A stretch of 64,000 bases of DNA from an uncultured Bacillota bacterium (lineage in GTDB: Bacteria; Bacillota; Clostridia; Christensenellales; UBA1242): positions 62,001-126,000 of the forward strand of contig CAMMDQ010000001.1 of assembly GCA_946495675.1 (NCBI GenBank), written 5' to 3'. This document shows, piece after piece, positions 40,144 to 50,279 of the stretch. Below the pieces are notes generated by a model. The model was not told where the DNA came from and did not search any database. It saw only the letters and a program-made list of their open reading frames with translations. The translations under genes and the position numbers were made by a program. Within the stretch, counting starts at the first letter, position 1; each line of letters starts with the position of its first letter.

Positions 40144-40666
40144 AGGCACAACTATTTGCGGTGTCAAGCGAAATGGAAAGATTGCCATTGCTGGAGATGG
40201 ACAAGTCACATTATCAAACAGTGTGATTTTCAAATCAAATGCTCACAAGGTGAGAAGAATTTACAATGGACAAGTTGTGATTGGATTTGCAGGAAGTGTG
40301 GCTGATGCCTTTTCTCTTTGCGAAAGATTTGAAAACATGTTAAGTAAATTTTCTGGTAATCTTATGAGGAGTGCAGTTGAACTTGCAGGCACATGGAGAG
40401 AAGACAAAGCTTCAAGGCAACTGGATGCTATGATGATTGTAGCCAACAAAGAAACTCTTTTGATCGTCAGTGGAACGGGCGAAGTGATTGAACCTGATGA
40501 TGACGTTTGTGCTATTGGTTCGGGTGGAAACTATGCACTCGCAAGTGCAAAGGCTCTGATGCAAAACACAGATCTTTCTGCAAAAGAGATCGCTCAAAAA
40601 TCACTTGAAATTGCTGGACAAATTTGCGTCTTTACAAACGAACATATCACTGTTGAGGAGGTTTAA
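40127..40666 (+). CDS. hslV: ATP-dependent protease subunit HslV
   Basis: [27 protein letters not shown]. Confidence 0.96.
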   Translation: MESMFRGTTICGVKRNGKIAIAGDGQVTLSNSVIFKSNAHKVRRIYNGQVVIGFAGSVADAFSLCERFENMLSKFSGNLMRSAVELAGTWREDKASRQLDAMMIVANKETLLIVSGTGEVIEPDDDVCAIGSGGNYALASAKALMQNTDLSAKEIAQKSLEIAGQICVFTNEHITVEEV

Positions 40667-40667
40667 T

Positions 40668-41963
40668 ATGAATTTGACACCAAGAGAAGTTGTTGAAGAA
40701 CTTGATAAATATATTATTGGACAGGCCAAAGCAAAACGAGCAGTGGCAATTGCACTACGCAACAGATATCGTCGCAGCAAACTTCCAAAAGAAATGAGAG
40801 AGGAAATCACTCCAAAAAATATTATTATGCGTGGACCAACTGGAGTTGGAAAAACTGAAATTGCAAGGCGTCTTGCGAAACTTGTCAATGCACCATTTAT
40901 CAAAATTGAAGCCACAAAGTACACCGAAGTGGGTTATGTTGGCAGAGATGTTGAAAGTATGGTCCGAGATCTTGTTGAAGTCGCAGTCAGACTTGTGAAA
41001 GATGAACAAGCACATGAAATGCAAGCCAAGGTTAGTCCAGTTGTGCAAGCAAGGCTGGTGGATGCCATTTGTGATTCAAGAAGAGCTCAAAATCAAAGTG
41101 TTGACAAGACTATTGTTCAAAATGATTTAAAAGAAGGCAAGCTTGAAGAAGAACAAATTGAAATTGTTGTCAAAGAAGAAGCAAAACCTATGATTGCAGT
41201 TGGCGGACCGGAAATAACTCTTGGATCAATGTTTGACGGACTTTTGCCACAAAAACGAAAGAAAAAACACATGTCTGTTGCAAGAGCTAGAGAAATTTTG
41301 ACGGCGGAAGAAACTGATAAAATTATTGATAAGGACAATGTTTATGCTGAGGCTATCAGGCGAACAGAGGAAGAAGGTATCATATTTATAGATGAAATTG
41401 ACAAAATTATTGGCAAGGCTGGTGGAAGCAACAATCAAGATGTTTCAAGAGAAGGAGTTCAAAGAGACATTCTGCCAATTGTTGAAGGCTGCACAGTTGC
41501 AACAAAATATGGCAACGTGAAAACTGACTTTATTTTGTTTATCGCTTCAGGGGCTTTCCATATTGCAAAAATCGAAGATATGATTCCTGAACTTCAAGGT
41601 CGATTTCCAATCAGAGTCGATCTTGATAACTTGACAAAAGAAGATTTCAAGCGCATTCTGTCTGAGCCAAAAAATTCTGTTACAAAGCAATATTCAAGCA
41701 TATTGAAAGTTGACAACATTGATCTTGACTTTTCAGATGACGCACTTGACGAAATGGCTGAAATGGCTTATGCTGAAAACGAAACAAGTGAAAACATTGG
41801 CGCAAGAAGACTGCACACAATCATGGAAAGTTTGCTCGAAGACATTTCTTTCAATGCAACAGGTCAGCACCCAATGCTTAAGGTGAAGATTGACCGCAAA
41901 TATGTTCAAAATGCTTTTAAAGAAACGAAAAAGAAGTTTGACCTGAAAAAATATATACTATAA
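40668..41963 (+). CDS. hslU: ATP-dependent protease ATPase subunit HslU
   Basis: LTPREVVEELDKYIIGQAKAKRAVAIALRNRYRR; GPTGVGKTEIARRLA. Confidence 0.97.
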   Translation: MNLTPREVVEELDKYIIGQAKAKRAVAIALRNRYRRSKLPKEMREEITPKNIIMRGPTGVGKTEIARRLAKLVNAPFIKIEATKYTEVGYVGRDVESMVRDLVEVAVRLVKDEQAHEMQAKVSPVVQARLVDAICDSRRAQNQSVDKTIVQNDLKEGKLEEEQIEIVVKEEAKPMIAVGGPEITLGSMFDGLLPQKRKKKHMSVARAREILTAEETDKIIDKDNVYAEAIRRTEEEGIIFIDEIDKIIGKAGGSNNQDVSREGVQRDILPIVEGCTVATKYGNVKTDFILFIASGAFHIAKIEDMIPELQGRFPIRVDLDNLTKEDFKRILSEPKNSVTKQYSSILKVDNIDLDFSDDALDEMAEMAYAENETSENIGARRLHTIMESLLEDISFNATGQHPMLKVKIDRKYVQNAFKETKKKFDLKKYIL

Positions 41964-41971
41964 GGTGGAAA

Positions 41972-42655
41972 ATGGATAACAGTCGGACAGAGCTTTTGAT
42001 TGGCAGAGAAAATTGCCAGCTTATTGCAAGAAAAACTGTTGCAATCATTGGCACAGGTGGGGTTGGAGGTATGGTTGCAATTTCACTTTGCCGATGCGGA
42101 GTGCAAAATTTCGCGCTGGTGGATTTTGACAAGGTCAGCCCATCAAACTGCAACAGACAGGTGGTTGCTTGGCAAGATACCATCGGGAAAAACAAAGTTG
42201 ATGTTTTGAAAAACATGATTTTGGCAATCAATCCTTTTGCAAAAGTTGAGGCAATTTGCAAACGAGTGGAAAAGGAAAGTTTGCAAGAGATCTTTGAAAA
42301 ACAATCTTTTGACATTGTAGTTGATGCAATAGATAGCGTTGCTGACAAAGTTGAACTTATTTGTTACTGCAAAAACAACAATATAAATATCATTTCGGCA
42401 ATGGGGGCTGGAAACAGGATTGGAGTGCCGCAATTTCAAGTGAGTGACATATATAAAACACACGATGATGCTCTTGCAAAAGTTATGCGAAAAAAGCTTA
42501 AAGAAAGAGGTGTGAGCACTCTTCAGGTGGTTTATAGCAGTGAAAAGCCAATAAAAACAAATGGACCTGTTGGCAGCATGGCTTATCAAGTGCAAAGTTG
42601 CGCTCTTGTGATATGCAGTGAAATCATAAACAAAATTTTAAGGAGGGAAATATGA
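41972..42655 (+). CDS. tcdA: ThiF/TcdA-like E1-type adenylyltransferase
   Basis: VAIIGTGGVGGMVAISLCRCGVQNFALVDFDKVSPSNCNRQ. Confidence 0.88.
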   Translation: MDNSRTELLIGRENCQLIARKTVAIIGTGGVGGMVAISLCRCGVQNFALVDFDKVSPSNCNRQVVAWQDTIGKNKVDVLKNMILAINPFAKVEAICKRVEKESLQEIFEKQSFDIVVDAIDSVADKVELICYCKNNNINIISAMGAGNRIGVPQFQVSDIYKTHDDALAKVMRKKLKERGVSTLQVVYSSEKPIKTNGPVGSMAYQVQSCALVICSEIINKILRREI

Positions 42656-42951
42656 AAATTATAAATGAAAAAGAATTTGCAAATGAAATTAAAGAAGGTG
42701 TGGTTTTGGTTGATTTCTTTGCCACATGGTGCGGACCTTGCAGAATGATGGCAAGCATTCTTGAAGAAGTTGATAAAGAGCTTGGCGGTAAAGGCAAAAT
42801 TGTCAAGGTTGATGTTGACCAAAACGAAAATTTGGCAAAACAATTTGCCGTTATGTCAATTCCAACCCTTGTGCTTTTTAGAGATGGAAAAATGGTCAGC
42901 CGTCATGTTGGAGTTATGCAAAAAAATGACTGCTTAAAACTTTTTAAATAA
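42652..42951 (+). CDS. trxA: Thioredoxin
   Basis: VDFFATWCGPCRMMASILEEV. Confidence 0.93.
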   Translation: MKIINEKEFANEIKEGVVLVDFFATWCGPCRMMASILEEVDKELGGKGKIVKVDVDQNENLAKQFAVMSIPTLVLFRDGKMVSRHVGVMQKNDCLKLFK

Positions 42952-43097
42952 TCTGCATTTTGCAGATTTTTTGTTTTTTGAGGTGTTTTGACAGCAAAAA
43001 AGCAAAAATATCTTTCAATTTTGGGCTTTTATCAAAATTGCTATTGACTTTAAAAGCTCAAGGTGCTAGAATATTTTTGTTAAAAAGAGGTGCAATT

Positions 43098-44273
43098 ATG
43101 AGTAGAAAAATTTATCTAGACAACGCTTCAACGACCTTTGTTTCTGGCGAAGTTTTGTCTGAAATGTTGCCATGCTTTAATGCGCTTTACGGCAACAGCA
43201 ATTCTCTTCACAGTTATGGACGAGATGCACAAGCAATTGTTGATAGAGCAAGAGATCGTATCGCTCATGCAATCAATGCAAAAAAGTCTAATGAAATTTA
43301 TTTCACTTCTGGTGGAACTGAAGCTGATAACTGGGCGATAAAAGGCATTGCACACGCCTATGCTTCAAAAGGCAAACATATCATCACTTCATCAATTGAG
43401 CATCATGCAGTGCTTGACAGCTGCAAGGCACTTGAAAAAGAGGGGTTTGAAGTAACTTATTTGCCAGTTGATAAATATGGGCTTGTGAGTGTTGCTGATG
43501 TTATTCACGCAATCAGAAAAGATACAATTTTGGTTTCAATCATGGCTGTCAACAATGAAGTGGGCACCATTCAAAATATCAAGGCGATTGCAAAAACAGC
43601 CCATGACTATGGTGTGATTTTCCATACAGATGCTGTTCAAGCTGTTGGGGCATTTAAGATTGACGTTCAAGACATGGAAATTGATGCTTTGAGTATGTCG
43701 GCGCACAAAATCTACGGGCCAAAAGGTATTGGTGCTTTGTATGTTAAAGATGGAATTCTGATCGAAAATCTTTTGGATGGCGGCACCCAAGAGCGTGGTA
43801 AGCGTGGCGGAACTGTCAATGTTCCTTCAGTTGCAGGGCTTGGAAAAGCAGTGGAAATTGCTTGCCGTGACATTTCGATCAATCAGCAAAAATTGAAGGC
43901 AATTCGTGATTATTTTATCAAAAGCGTTAATGAAAAAATTGAGTATGTGCATATAAATGGTCACCCTCAACAAAAAATTAATGGCACAGTAAATATGACT
44001 TTTGAGATGGCTGAAGGCGAGTCGCTTTTAATGCTTCTTGATCTTGACGGTATTGCTGTTTCAACTGCATCTGCTTGTATGAGCAATGCTGTTACTCCTT
44101 CGCATGTGCTTAAAGCAATGGGCCTTAGCGATGAACTTGCTCAAAGCTCAATCCGATTTTCTTTTGGAAAAAATATTTCAAAAAATGATATTGACTATGT
44201 GGTTGAAATGCTCGCTAAAAATGTGGCAAGGCTTAGATCAATTTCAGCACTGACTAAAGCAGGGAGGAAATAA
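43098..44273 (+). CDS. iscS: Cysteine desulfurase
   Basis: IYLDNASTTFVSGEVL; SMSAHKIYGPKGIGALYVK. Confidence 0.93.
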   Translation: MSRKIYLDNASTTFVSGEVLSEMLPCFNALYGNSNSLHSYGRDAQAIVDRARDRIAHAINAKKSNEIYFTSGGTEADNWAIKGIAHAYASKGKHIITSSIEHHAVLDSCKALEKEGFEVTYLPVDKYGLVSVADVIHAIRKDTILVSIMAVNNEVGTIQNIKAIAKTAHDYGVIFHTDAVQAVGAFKIDVQDMEIDALSMSAHKIYGPKGIGALYVKDGILIENLLDGGTQERGKRGGTVNVPSVAGLGKAVEIACRDISINQQKLKAIRDYFIKSVNEKIEYVHINGHPQQKINGTVNMTFEMAEGESLLMLLDLDGIAVSTASACMSNAVTPSHVLKAMGLSDELAQSSIRFSFGKNISKNDIDYVVEMLAKNVARLRSISALTKAGRK

Positions 44274-44275
44274 TT

Positions 44276-44656
44276 ATGTATAATCAAACGGTGATGACAA
44301 AATTTTTAAGACCTGAAAATGCAGGTGCATTGCGTGGAGCAAATGCTGTGGGCAAGGCAGGCAACTCAAGTTGTGGAGATGTGATTAAACTCTACCTTCT
44401 TGTTGATGAAGAAGGAGTGGTTGAAGAGGCAAAATTTAAAACTTTCGGTTGTCCTGCTGCGATTGCCTGCTCCGATGTTGCCTGCGATCTCGTGCGTGGG
44501 CTCAAAATTGATGAAGCACTTGATGTTTCAAGCAGAGAAATTTTTGATGAACTTGGTGGGCTGGAAGATAGTCGAGTTTACTGCTCTGTGCTGGCAGAAG
44601 ATGCGATTAAACTTGCAGTTGAAAATTACTATAAGAAAAAAGGTAAAGAAGATTAA
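44276..44656 (+). CDS. iscU: Iron-sulfur scaffold IscU/NifU
   Basis: GNSSCGDVIKLYL; FKTFGCPAAIACSD. Confidence 0.93.
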   Translation: MYNQTVMTKFLRPENAGALRGANAVGKAGNSSCGDVIKLYLLVDEEGVVEEAKFKTFGCPAAIACSDVACDLVRGLKIDEALDVSSREIFDELGGLEDSRVYCSVLAEDAIKLAVENYYKKKGKED

Positions 44657-44728
44657 GGCAAAACTGAGCAAAATCCACTTTTAATAAACAGAAAAGTGAA
44701 TTCTTTAGATTTTTTTGGGGAGGGGAGC

Positions 44729-45157
44729 ATGGACTTGACGGATGAAGAATGGGTTGAAATTCTTGATGAAAGTGTAAAATATGTACCTGAAAATAAAATG
44801 AAAAGTTGGCTAAAAAAAATTATTCAATCTAAATCATTTTACAATCATGGTGAGGACATAAAAGCTGCTCTTGAGATCATGAAGGCGATCAAAAATAGAG
44901 AACCAAAAATGGAAATAATTTCAATTATTGAATATCAGGTTAGATTAAATGTTGGCAATCAGGGAGAATCGTCCACTCAAGATAAAAAGAGACTTGTTTT
45001 TTTAAAGCATTTATTTAAAGATCTTATTGCAGAGCATATTTCGTGTAAAAAGGTGGCTCTTAGGTATCTGATTGAGTATATTCAAATTATATTTCCAGAT
45101 GAAGCCAAGGGAAGCTATTCTGAACGAGAGATTTATCAAACTTTAAGCGAGCTATAA
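44729..45157 (+). CDS. Hypothetical protein
   Basis: ORF with GGGGAGGGGAG SD before MDLTDEEWVEILDESVKY. Confidence 0.55.
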   Translation: MDLTDEEWVEILDESVKYVPENKMKSWLKKIIQSKSFYNHGEDIKAALEIMKAIKNREPKMEIISIIEYQVRLNVGNQGESSTQDKKRLVFLKHLFKDLIAEHISCKKVALRYLIEYIQIIFPDEAKGSYSEREIYQTLSEL

Positions 45158-45225
45158 GCTCGTTTTTTGTTTGCATGCATTTTTTTGTCGAAATTGCAAA
45201 TAATAATGCAGAAAGGAGGAAATGC

Positions 45226-45498
45226 ATGAAAGAACTTATGGCTCTTCTTGGCTTTGGTGCAGGAATGGTTGCAGGTGTAATGCTTTATAAATACTCTCAA
45301 GATTTTCAAAAGGGTGTAGATAAAGGGGAGAAAGAAATTATGAAAGGTGCAAAGCAACTTGAGCAAAAAGCTGAAGAAAAAATGGATCAAGCGCAGAAGC
45401 AAATAAATCAAAAAATGGATAAAACAAAGAAAAAGATCAAAGCTGGCATGAAAAAAGTCAGCAAAAAAGCTGAAGAAATCAAAGATTCAGTAAAATAA
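45226..45498 (+). CDS. YtxH-like protein
   Basis: LLGFGAGMVAGVMLYKYSQDFQKG plus Lys/Gln-rich coiled coil; AGGAGG SD. Confidence 0.65.
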   Translation: MKELMALLGFGAGMVAGVMLYKYSQDFQKGVDKGEKEIMKGAKQLEQKAEEKMDQAQKQINQKMDKTKKKIKAGMKKVSKKAEEIKDSVK

Positions 45499-45529
45499 AC
45501 CAAAAAAGCGAGGCAAAAGCCTCGCTTGA

Positions 45530-45803
45530 ATTTTCCTGTCAAGCACTTGCTTTGATAATGTTTAACCAACTGCCTTGAAATTGTTTCGCTCCACCAAAGC
45601 TACCTTATGGCACACCAGGGGGTCTTCTTAATGATGCTTCCGTCAGGATCTGACATGGTTCGAAGATTCTGATTGCATAAGACCTTGATTTCATCACAAA
45701 AAAATTTCACACATATTTGACTAAACAAAACCGAGGCAAGCGTTCGACCCCACTATAGCGGATTGTGGGTTACAGAGCACCGCTAACTCTCCATCTAGCT
45801 TGA
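45530..45803 (-). ncRNA. ffs: Signal recognition particle RNA, long form with Alu-like domain
   Basis: Minus strand: GCTAGATGGAGAGTTAGCGGTGCTCTGTAACCCACAATCCGCT and CCATGTCAGATCCTGACGGAAGCA; terminator hairpin at 45505-45527. Confidence 0.9.
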
Positions 45804-45980
45804 CTTTTTTATCTTAGCATATTTTTATTTTTTTTTCAATGTTTTGACTTCAATTTAATTTTTTTTGTTGATAATTTTGCTTTATTTTTGCAAAAATTGG
45901 CAATTTTTGTCAAAAAAGAGCTGTTTGTTTTGTGTTTTTTTGTTTTTATGGTATACTAAGTTAAATTTTAAGAGGTTTTT

Positions 45981-46706
45981 ATGGAGAAACAACAAAGCAA
46001 TGCAAAAAGGTTTTTAGATGCCTTCAATAATATCGATTATTTTATAAAAACAAGATATGATTTTAACAGAGCGATGGGGTTCTCAGAGCTTATCAGAAAA
46101 TCAGTTGTTTTAAATTATACTATTAGAAAATATGAAGATGACCTTATAGACTATGGCAGATTGCGAAATGCCATTATTCACAACAACAACGAAGATTTTG
46201 TGATTGCTGAGCCGCATGATAAAGTGGTTGAAAAAATTGAGTATATTGAAAAACTGCTTACCACACCGCCAAAAGCTCTTGACACGGTTGCTAGAAGGGA
46301 TGTTCATATCATAAGCGCTGACAAGAGCATGAGGGAAGTTATCAAAGAGATAGCAAATTCTGGCTATTCAAATCTGCCAGTTTATAAAAACAATGAGCTT
46401 ATCGGAGTTGCCAATGGTCAAAAAATTTTGGATAGTCTTGGCAAGTTTTTGATTTCTGGAGGCAAGGCGGATGTCTTTTTGTCAAGTGTCAAAATTGAAG
46501 ATATGCTTTCAAAACTTGAAAACAGCAATTATTATTTTGTCGCTCCAGCTTCTTTTACGATTGAAGAATGCTTGAATGAATTTAATAAAAATCACAAATT
46601 GCTTGCAATACTTTTCACCAAAACAGGAGAGAAAAATCAAATGCCGCTTGGGATTATGACCGGTGCAGATGTGCTTAAGGCAAATAAAATGTTGGAAAGC
46701 TATTGA
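45981..46706 (+). CDS. CBS-pair protein with HEPN-like N-terminal domain
   Basis: Two CBS motifs (VARRDVHIISADKSMREVIKEIANSGYSNLPVYKNNELIGV); N-terminal YGRLRNAIIHNN. Confidence 0.75.
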   Translation: MEKQQSNAKRFLDAFNNIDYFIKTRYDFNRAMGFSELIRKSVVLNYTIRKYEDDLIDYGRLRNAIIHNNNEDFVIAEPHDKVVEKIEYIEKLLTTPPKALDTVARRDVHIISADKSMREVIKEIANSGYSNLPVYKNNELIGVANGQKILDSLGKFLISGGKADVFLSSVKIEDMLSKLENSNYYFVAPASFTIEECLNEFNKNHKLLAILFTKTGEKNQMPLGIMTGADVLKANKMLESY

Positions 46707-46809
46707 TTTTTTGTTTTTTTGTTGCAAAAAGGTCATGCAAATGAAAATTTGCTTGACTTTTCTTTTTTTGTGTGATTTAATATTTCCAGTTTTAAAAAGC
46801 GTTGATAAA

Positions 46810-47036
46810 AGACAGGGCGTTTTGATGATTTCTTTTAAGAGAGATGCCGGTTGGTGCAAGGCAGAAAGAAGCTTAAAGCGTTATCACTTTTGGAGCTGGA
46901 GGTTTGAACAGAAAGTTCTCAGTAAAGCTTGCCCGGGTCTTCCCGTGATAGAAGAGGTGGGTGATTGCCTGCTGCATAAGTTTACAAGTGGTTTTTAAAG
47001 CCTTTTGGCTCTTGTGGCTTGCAAGGGCTTTTTTGT
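46810..47036 (+). promoter_or_regulatory. T-box leader (Ile) of ileS
   Basis: AGAGAGATGCCGGTTGGTGCAAGGCAG stem I motif, ATC in the specifier region, terminator AAAGCCTT...AAGGGCTTTTTT. Confidence 0.82.
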
Positions 47037-47071
47037 TTAAAAAAAGTCAGAATAATTTAAAGGAGAAAAAA

Positions 47072-50000
47072 ATGTATAGCAAAGTTGAAAGCAAACTTGA
47101 TTTTGTGGCAAATGAGAAAAAAATTGCACAGTTTTGGAAGGAAAACAATATTGTCAAAAAGGCTCTTGAGCAAAACAAAAATTCTGACAAGGTTTTTGTT
47201 TTGCATGACGGCCCGCCAACGGCAAATGGCAAACCGCACATTGGCCATGTTTTGACCAGAGCTATGAAAGATGTTATCCCAAGATTTAAGGCTATGAAGG
47301 GGCACTATATCTTTAGAAAGGCTGGCTGGGATACTCATGGATTGCCTGTTGAAGTTGAAGTTGAAAAAAGTCTGGGCTTCAACGGCAAAAAAGATATAGA
47401 AAAATATGGCGTTGACAAGTTTATCAAACTTTGCAAAGAGTCGGTTTGGCAATATAAATCGATGTGGGAAGATTTGACGGACAAGATTGCTTACTGGGTG
47501 GATATGGAGCATCCATACATCACCTACGAAAACTCATATATCGAAAGCATTTTTTGGGCGCTTAAGCAGATGAACGACAAAGGTCTTATTTACAAAGGCC
47601 ATAAAGTTGTGCCATACTGCCCAAGATGCGGAACTTCTCTTTCAAAGGCAGAACTTGAAAACGGCGACAACTACAAACTTTTGAAAGAAAACTCTGTTTA
47701 TGTAAAATTCAAGTCAAATGACGAAGAAAACACATATTTTCTTGTGTGGACCACCACACCTTGGACTTTGCCTTCAAATGTTGCTCTTTGCATGAATCCT
47801 AGCGAGGATTACGTGAAGGTGGAGAGCGAAGGTAAAAACTACATTATGCTTGAAAAATTGTTGCCAACTTTGTTTGAAGAGGGCAGTTATAAAATTGTTT
47901 ATCGCAAAAAGGGAAGAGAGTTTGAGTATCACAAATATCAGCCGCTTTTTGACTATGTTAAAGACAAAATCAAAAAAGGATATTTTGTAACAGTTGATGA
48001 CTATGTTACAACAGAAGATGGAACAGGAATTGTTCATATAGCTCCAGCTTTTGGTGAAGACGATGCCGCAGTTGGCAAAAAGTATGGCATTGATTTTGTT
48101 CAGCTTGTTGATAAGTATGGTCAAATGAGCACTGAAACAGATTTTTCAGGCATGTTTGTCAAAGATGCAGACAAACCTATCATTGAAAAGCTTCAAAAAG
48201 AAGACAAAATGTTTAAAATATTGCCATTTGAGCACTCATACCCTCATTGTTGGCGTTGCAAAAGCCCGCTTCTTTACTACGCACAAGATGCTTGGTTTGT
48301 CAAAACAACAGCTATCAAAGAAAAACTAGTTGAAAATAATCAGCAAATCAATTGGATCCCAGACCATATTAAAAATGGCAGAATGGGCAATTTCCTTGCA
48401 AACAACATTGACTGGAACATTTCACGCAATCGTTTCTGGGGCACGCCACTTCCTTTCTGGGTTTGCGAAAATGGGCATATTCATGTGATTGGCTCAGTCA
48501 AAGAACTTATGGAAAAAACTGGGGCTAATGCGGACATTGATTTGCACAAGCCTAGCCTTGATAAACTTACAATGACTTGTCCTAAATGTGGTAAAACAAT
48601 GCATAGAACACCTGAAGTTATGGACTGCTGGTTTGATAGCGGCTCGATGCCTTTTGCTCAGTATCATTATCCTTTTGAAAACAAAGAAATCTTTGAAAAG
48701 GCTTTTTCAGCTGATTATATAAGTGAAGCGATTGATCAGACTCGTGGCTGGTTCTACACTCTTTTGACAGTCAACACTGCAGTTTTTGGACTGGCACCTT
48801 ATAAGGCTTGCAATGTGCTTGGTCTTGTGCTTGATAAACATGGTCTTAAAATGAGCAAAAGTCTTAAAAATGGCGTTGATCCTTGGGAAGTTTTAAACAA
48901 ATATGGTGCGGATGGTGTGAGATGGTATTTCTTCTCAAGTTGCAATCCTGCACAAGGGCTGCCTTTTATCGAAGAAAACCTTGTTGATTTGCAAAGAAAA
49001 TTTATGGGCACACTTTGGAATGTTTATTATTTCTATGTGCTTTATGCAGAAATTGACAAGATTGATCCTAGCAAAATCGACCTTAAAAAGTGTAAGTTAT
49101 CTTTCCTTGATAGGTGGCTTTTGTCTGATTTCAACGCCCTTATTAAAACGGTAGATAATTGCCTTGAAAAATATGACATGCAAACACCAGCCAAAGAAAT
49201 CAGCAGTTTTGTTGATAAGCTTTCAAATTGGTATGTTCGCCGCTCAAGAGAAAGGTTTTGGGGTAGTGAAGAAAGCGAAGATAAAATTGCTGCTTACAAA
49301 ACACTTTATGAAGTTTTGGTGGGGCTTAGCAAACTTGTTGCTCCTTTTGTTCCATATATTTCCGAAGAAATTTATCAAAACCTTGTGAGAAATCTCGACA
49401 AAAACGCACCAGAAAGTGTGCATTTCTGCGCCTTCCCTGTTGCCGATGAAAAAATGATCGACTCATCGCTTAACGAAGGCATGGATAAAGTGCTTGAGAT
49501 TGTTGAAAATGGAAGAATTTGTCGAAATGGCAGCGGAATTAAAAACCGTCAACCGCTTTCTAAAGTTATCATCTGTGTTGCAGAGCAACTTAATCTTGAT
49601 GATGAGCTTCAAAATCTTATCAAAGACGAGCTCAATGTTGAAGGATTGCAGTTTATTCATAATGCTGATGAATTTGTTTCTTATTCACTTAAGCCTCAAC
49701 TTAAAACTTTGGGACCAAAATATGGAAAATATTTGGGCAAAATCAAAGAATTTTTGTCGTCTTGCAATGCGACTGAAGTTGTTGCAAAAGTCAAGAATGG
49801 TCACATGATAAAGCTGGAAGTTGACGGGCAAGAGATAGAAATAGGCAAGGAAGACCTGCTTATCAGCTTGGTTAATAAAGAAGGCTATTCTTCTGCAACA
49901 AACGGAGTGGTAACAGTCATACTTGATACAACTCTTACCAAAGATTTGCTAGACAAAGGTTTTATCAGTGAGTTTGTAAGCAAGGTGCAAAACCTGCGCA

Positions 50001-50200
50001 AAGACAGCGGGCTCAATGTGACTGATCACATCAAAATTTGGCTGGAAGGCGAGCCGCAAGAGGAGCAACTTGTGATGCAAAACAAAACAAGTCTGCAAAA
50101 AACTTTGCTTGCCGACCAGATTGAAGTGGGCAGTGGCGGCCAGTTTAAGACGGAGTTGCAAGGCCAAAAAGTTTTGACAGTGTATATCGAAAAAGTTTAA
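47072..50200 (+). CDS. ileS: Isoleucyl-tRNA synthetase (eukaryote-like IleS2 type)
   Basis: HDGPPTANGKPHIGHVLTRAMKD; WNISRNRFWGTPLPFWVC; GLKMSKSLKNGVDP. Confidence 0.95.
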   Translation: MYSKVESKLDFVANEKKIAQFWKENNIVKKALEQNKNSDKVFVLHDGPPTANGKPHIGHVLTRAMKDVIPRFKAMKGHYIFRKAGWDTHGLPVEVEVEKSLGFNGKKDIEKYGVDKFIKLCKESVWQYKSMWEDLTDKIAYWVDMEHPYITYENSYIESIFWALKQMNDKGLIYKGHKVVPYCPRCGTSLSKAELENGDNYKLLKENSVYVKFKSNDEENTYFLVWTTTPWTLPSNVALCMNPSEDYVKVESEGKNYIMLEKLLPTLFEEGSYKIVYRKKGREFEYHKYQPLFDYVKDKIKKGYFVTVDDYVTTEDGTGIVHIAPAFGEDDAAVGKKYGIDFVQLVDKYGQMSTETDFSGMFVKDADKPIIEKLQKEDKMFKILPFEHSYPHCWRCKSPLLYYAQDAWFVKTTAIKEKLVENNQQINWIPDHIKNGRMGNFLANNIDWNISRNRFWGTPLPFWVCENGHIHVIGSVKELMEKTGANADIDLHKPSLDKLTMTCPKCGKTMHRTPEVMDCWFDSGSMPFAQYHYPFENKEIFEKAFSADYISEAIDQTRGWFYTLLTVNTAVFGLAPYKACNVLGLVLDKHGLKMSKSLKNGVDPWEVLNKYGADGVRWYFFSSCNPAQGLPFIEENLVDLQRKFMGTLWNVYYFYVLYAEIDKIDPSKIDLKKCKLSFLDRWLLSDFNALIKTVDNCLEKYDMQTPAKEISSFVDKLSNWYVRRSRERFWGSEESEDKIAAYKTLYEVLVGLSKLVAPFVPYISEEIYQNLVRNLDKNAPESVHFCAFPVADEKMIDSSLNEGMDKVLEIVENGRICRNGSGIKNRQPLSKVIICVAEQLNLDDELQNLIKDELNVEGLQFIHNADEFVSYSLKPQLKTLGPKYGKYLGKIKEFLSSCNATEVVAKVKNGHMIKLEVDGQEIEIGKEDLLISLVNKEGYSSATNGVVTVILDTTLTKDLLDKGFISEFVSKVQNLRKDSGLNVTDHIKIWLEGEPQEEQLVMQNKTSLQKTLLADQIEVGSGGQFKTELQGQKVLTVYIEKV

Positions 50201-50279
50201 AAAACAAAAAAAGACAACTTTAGTTTGCTTGATTTAAAGTTGTCTTTTTGTTATACTTAAGTAAAATTAAAGGATAGAT

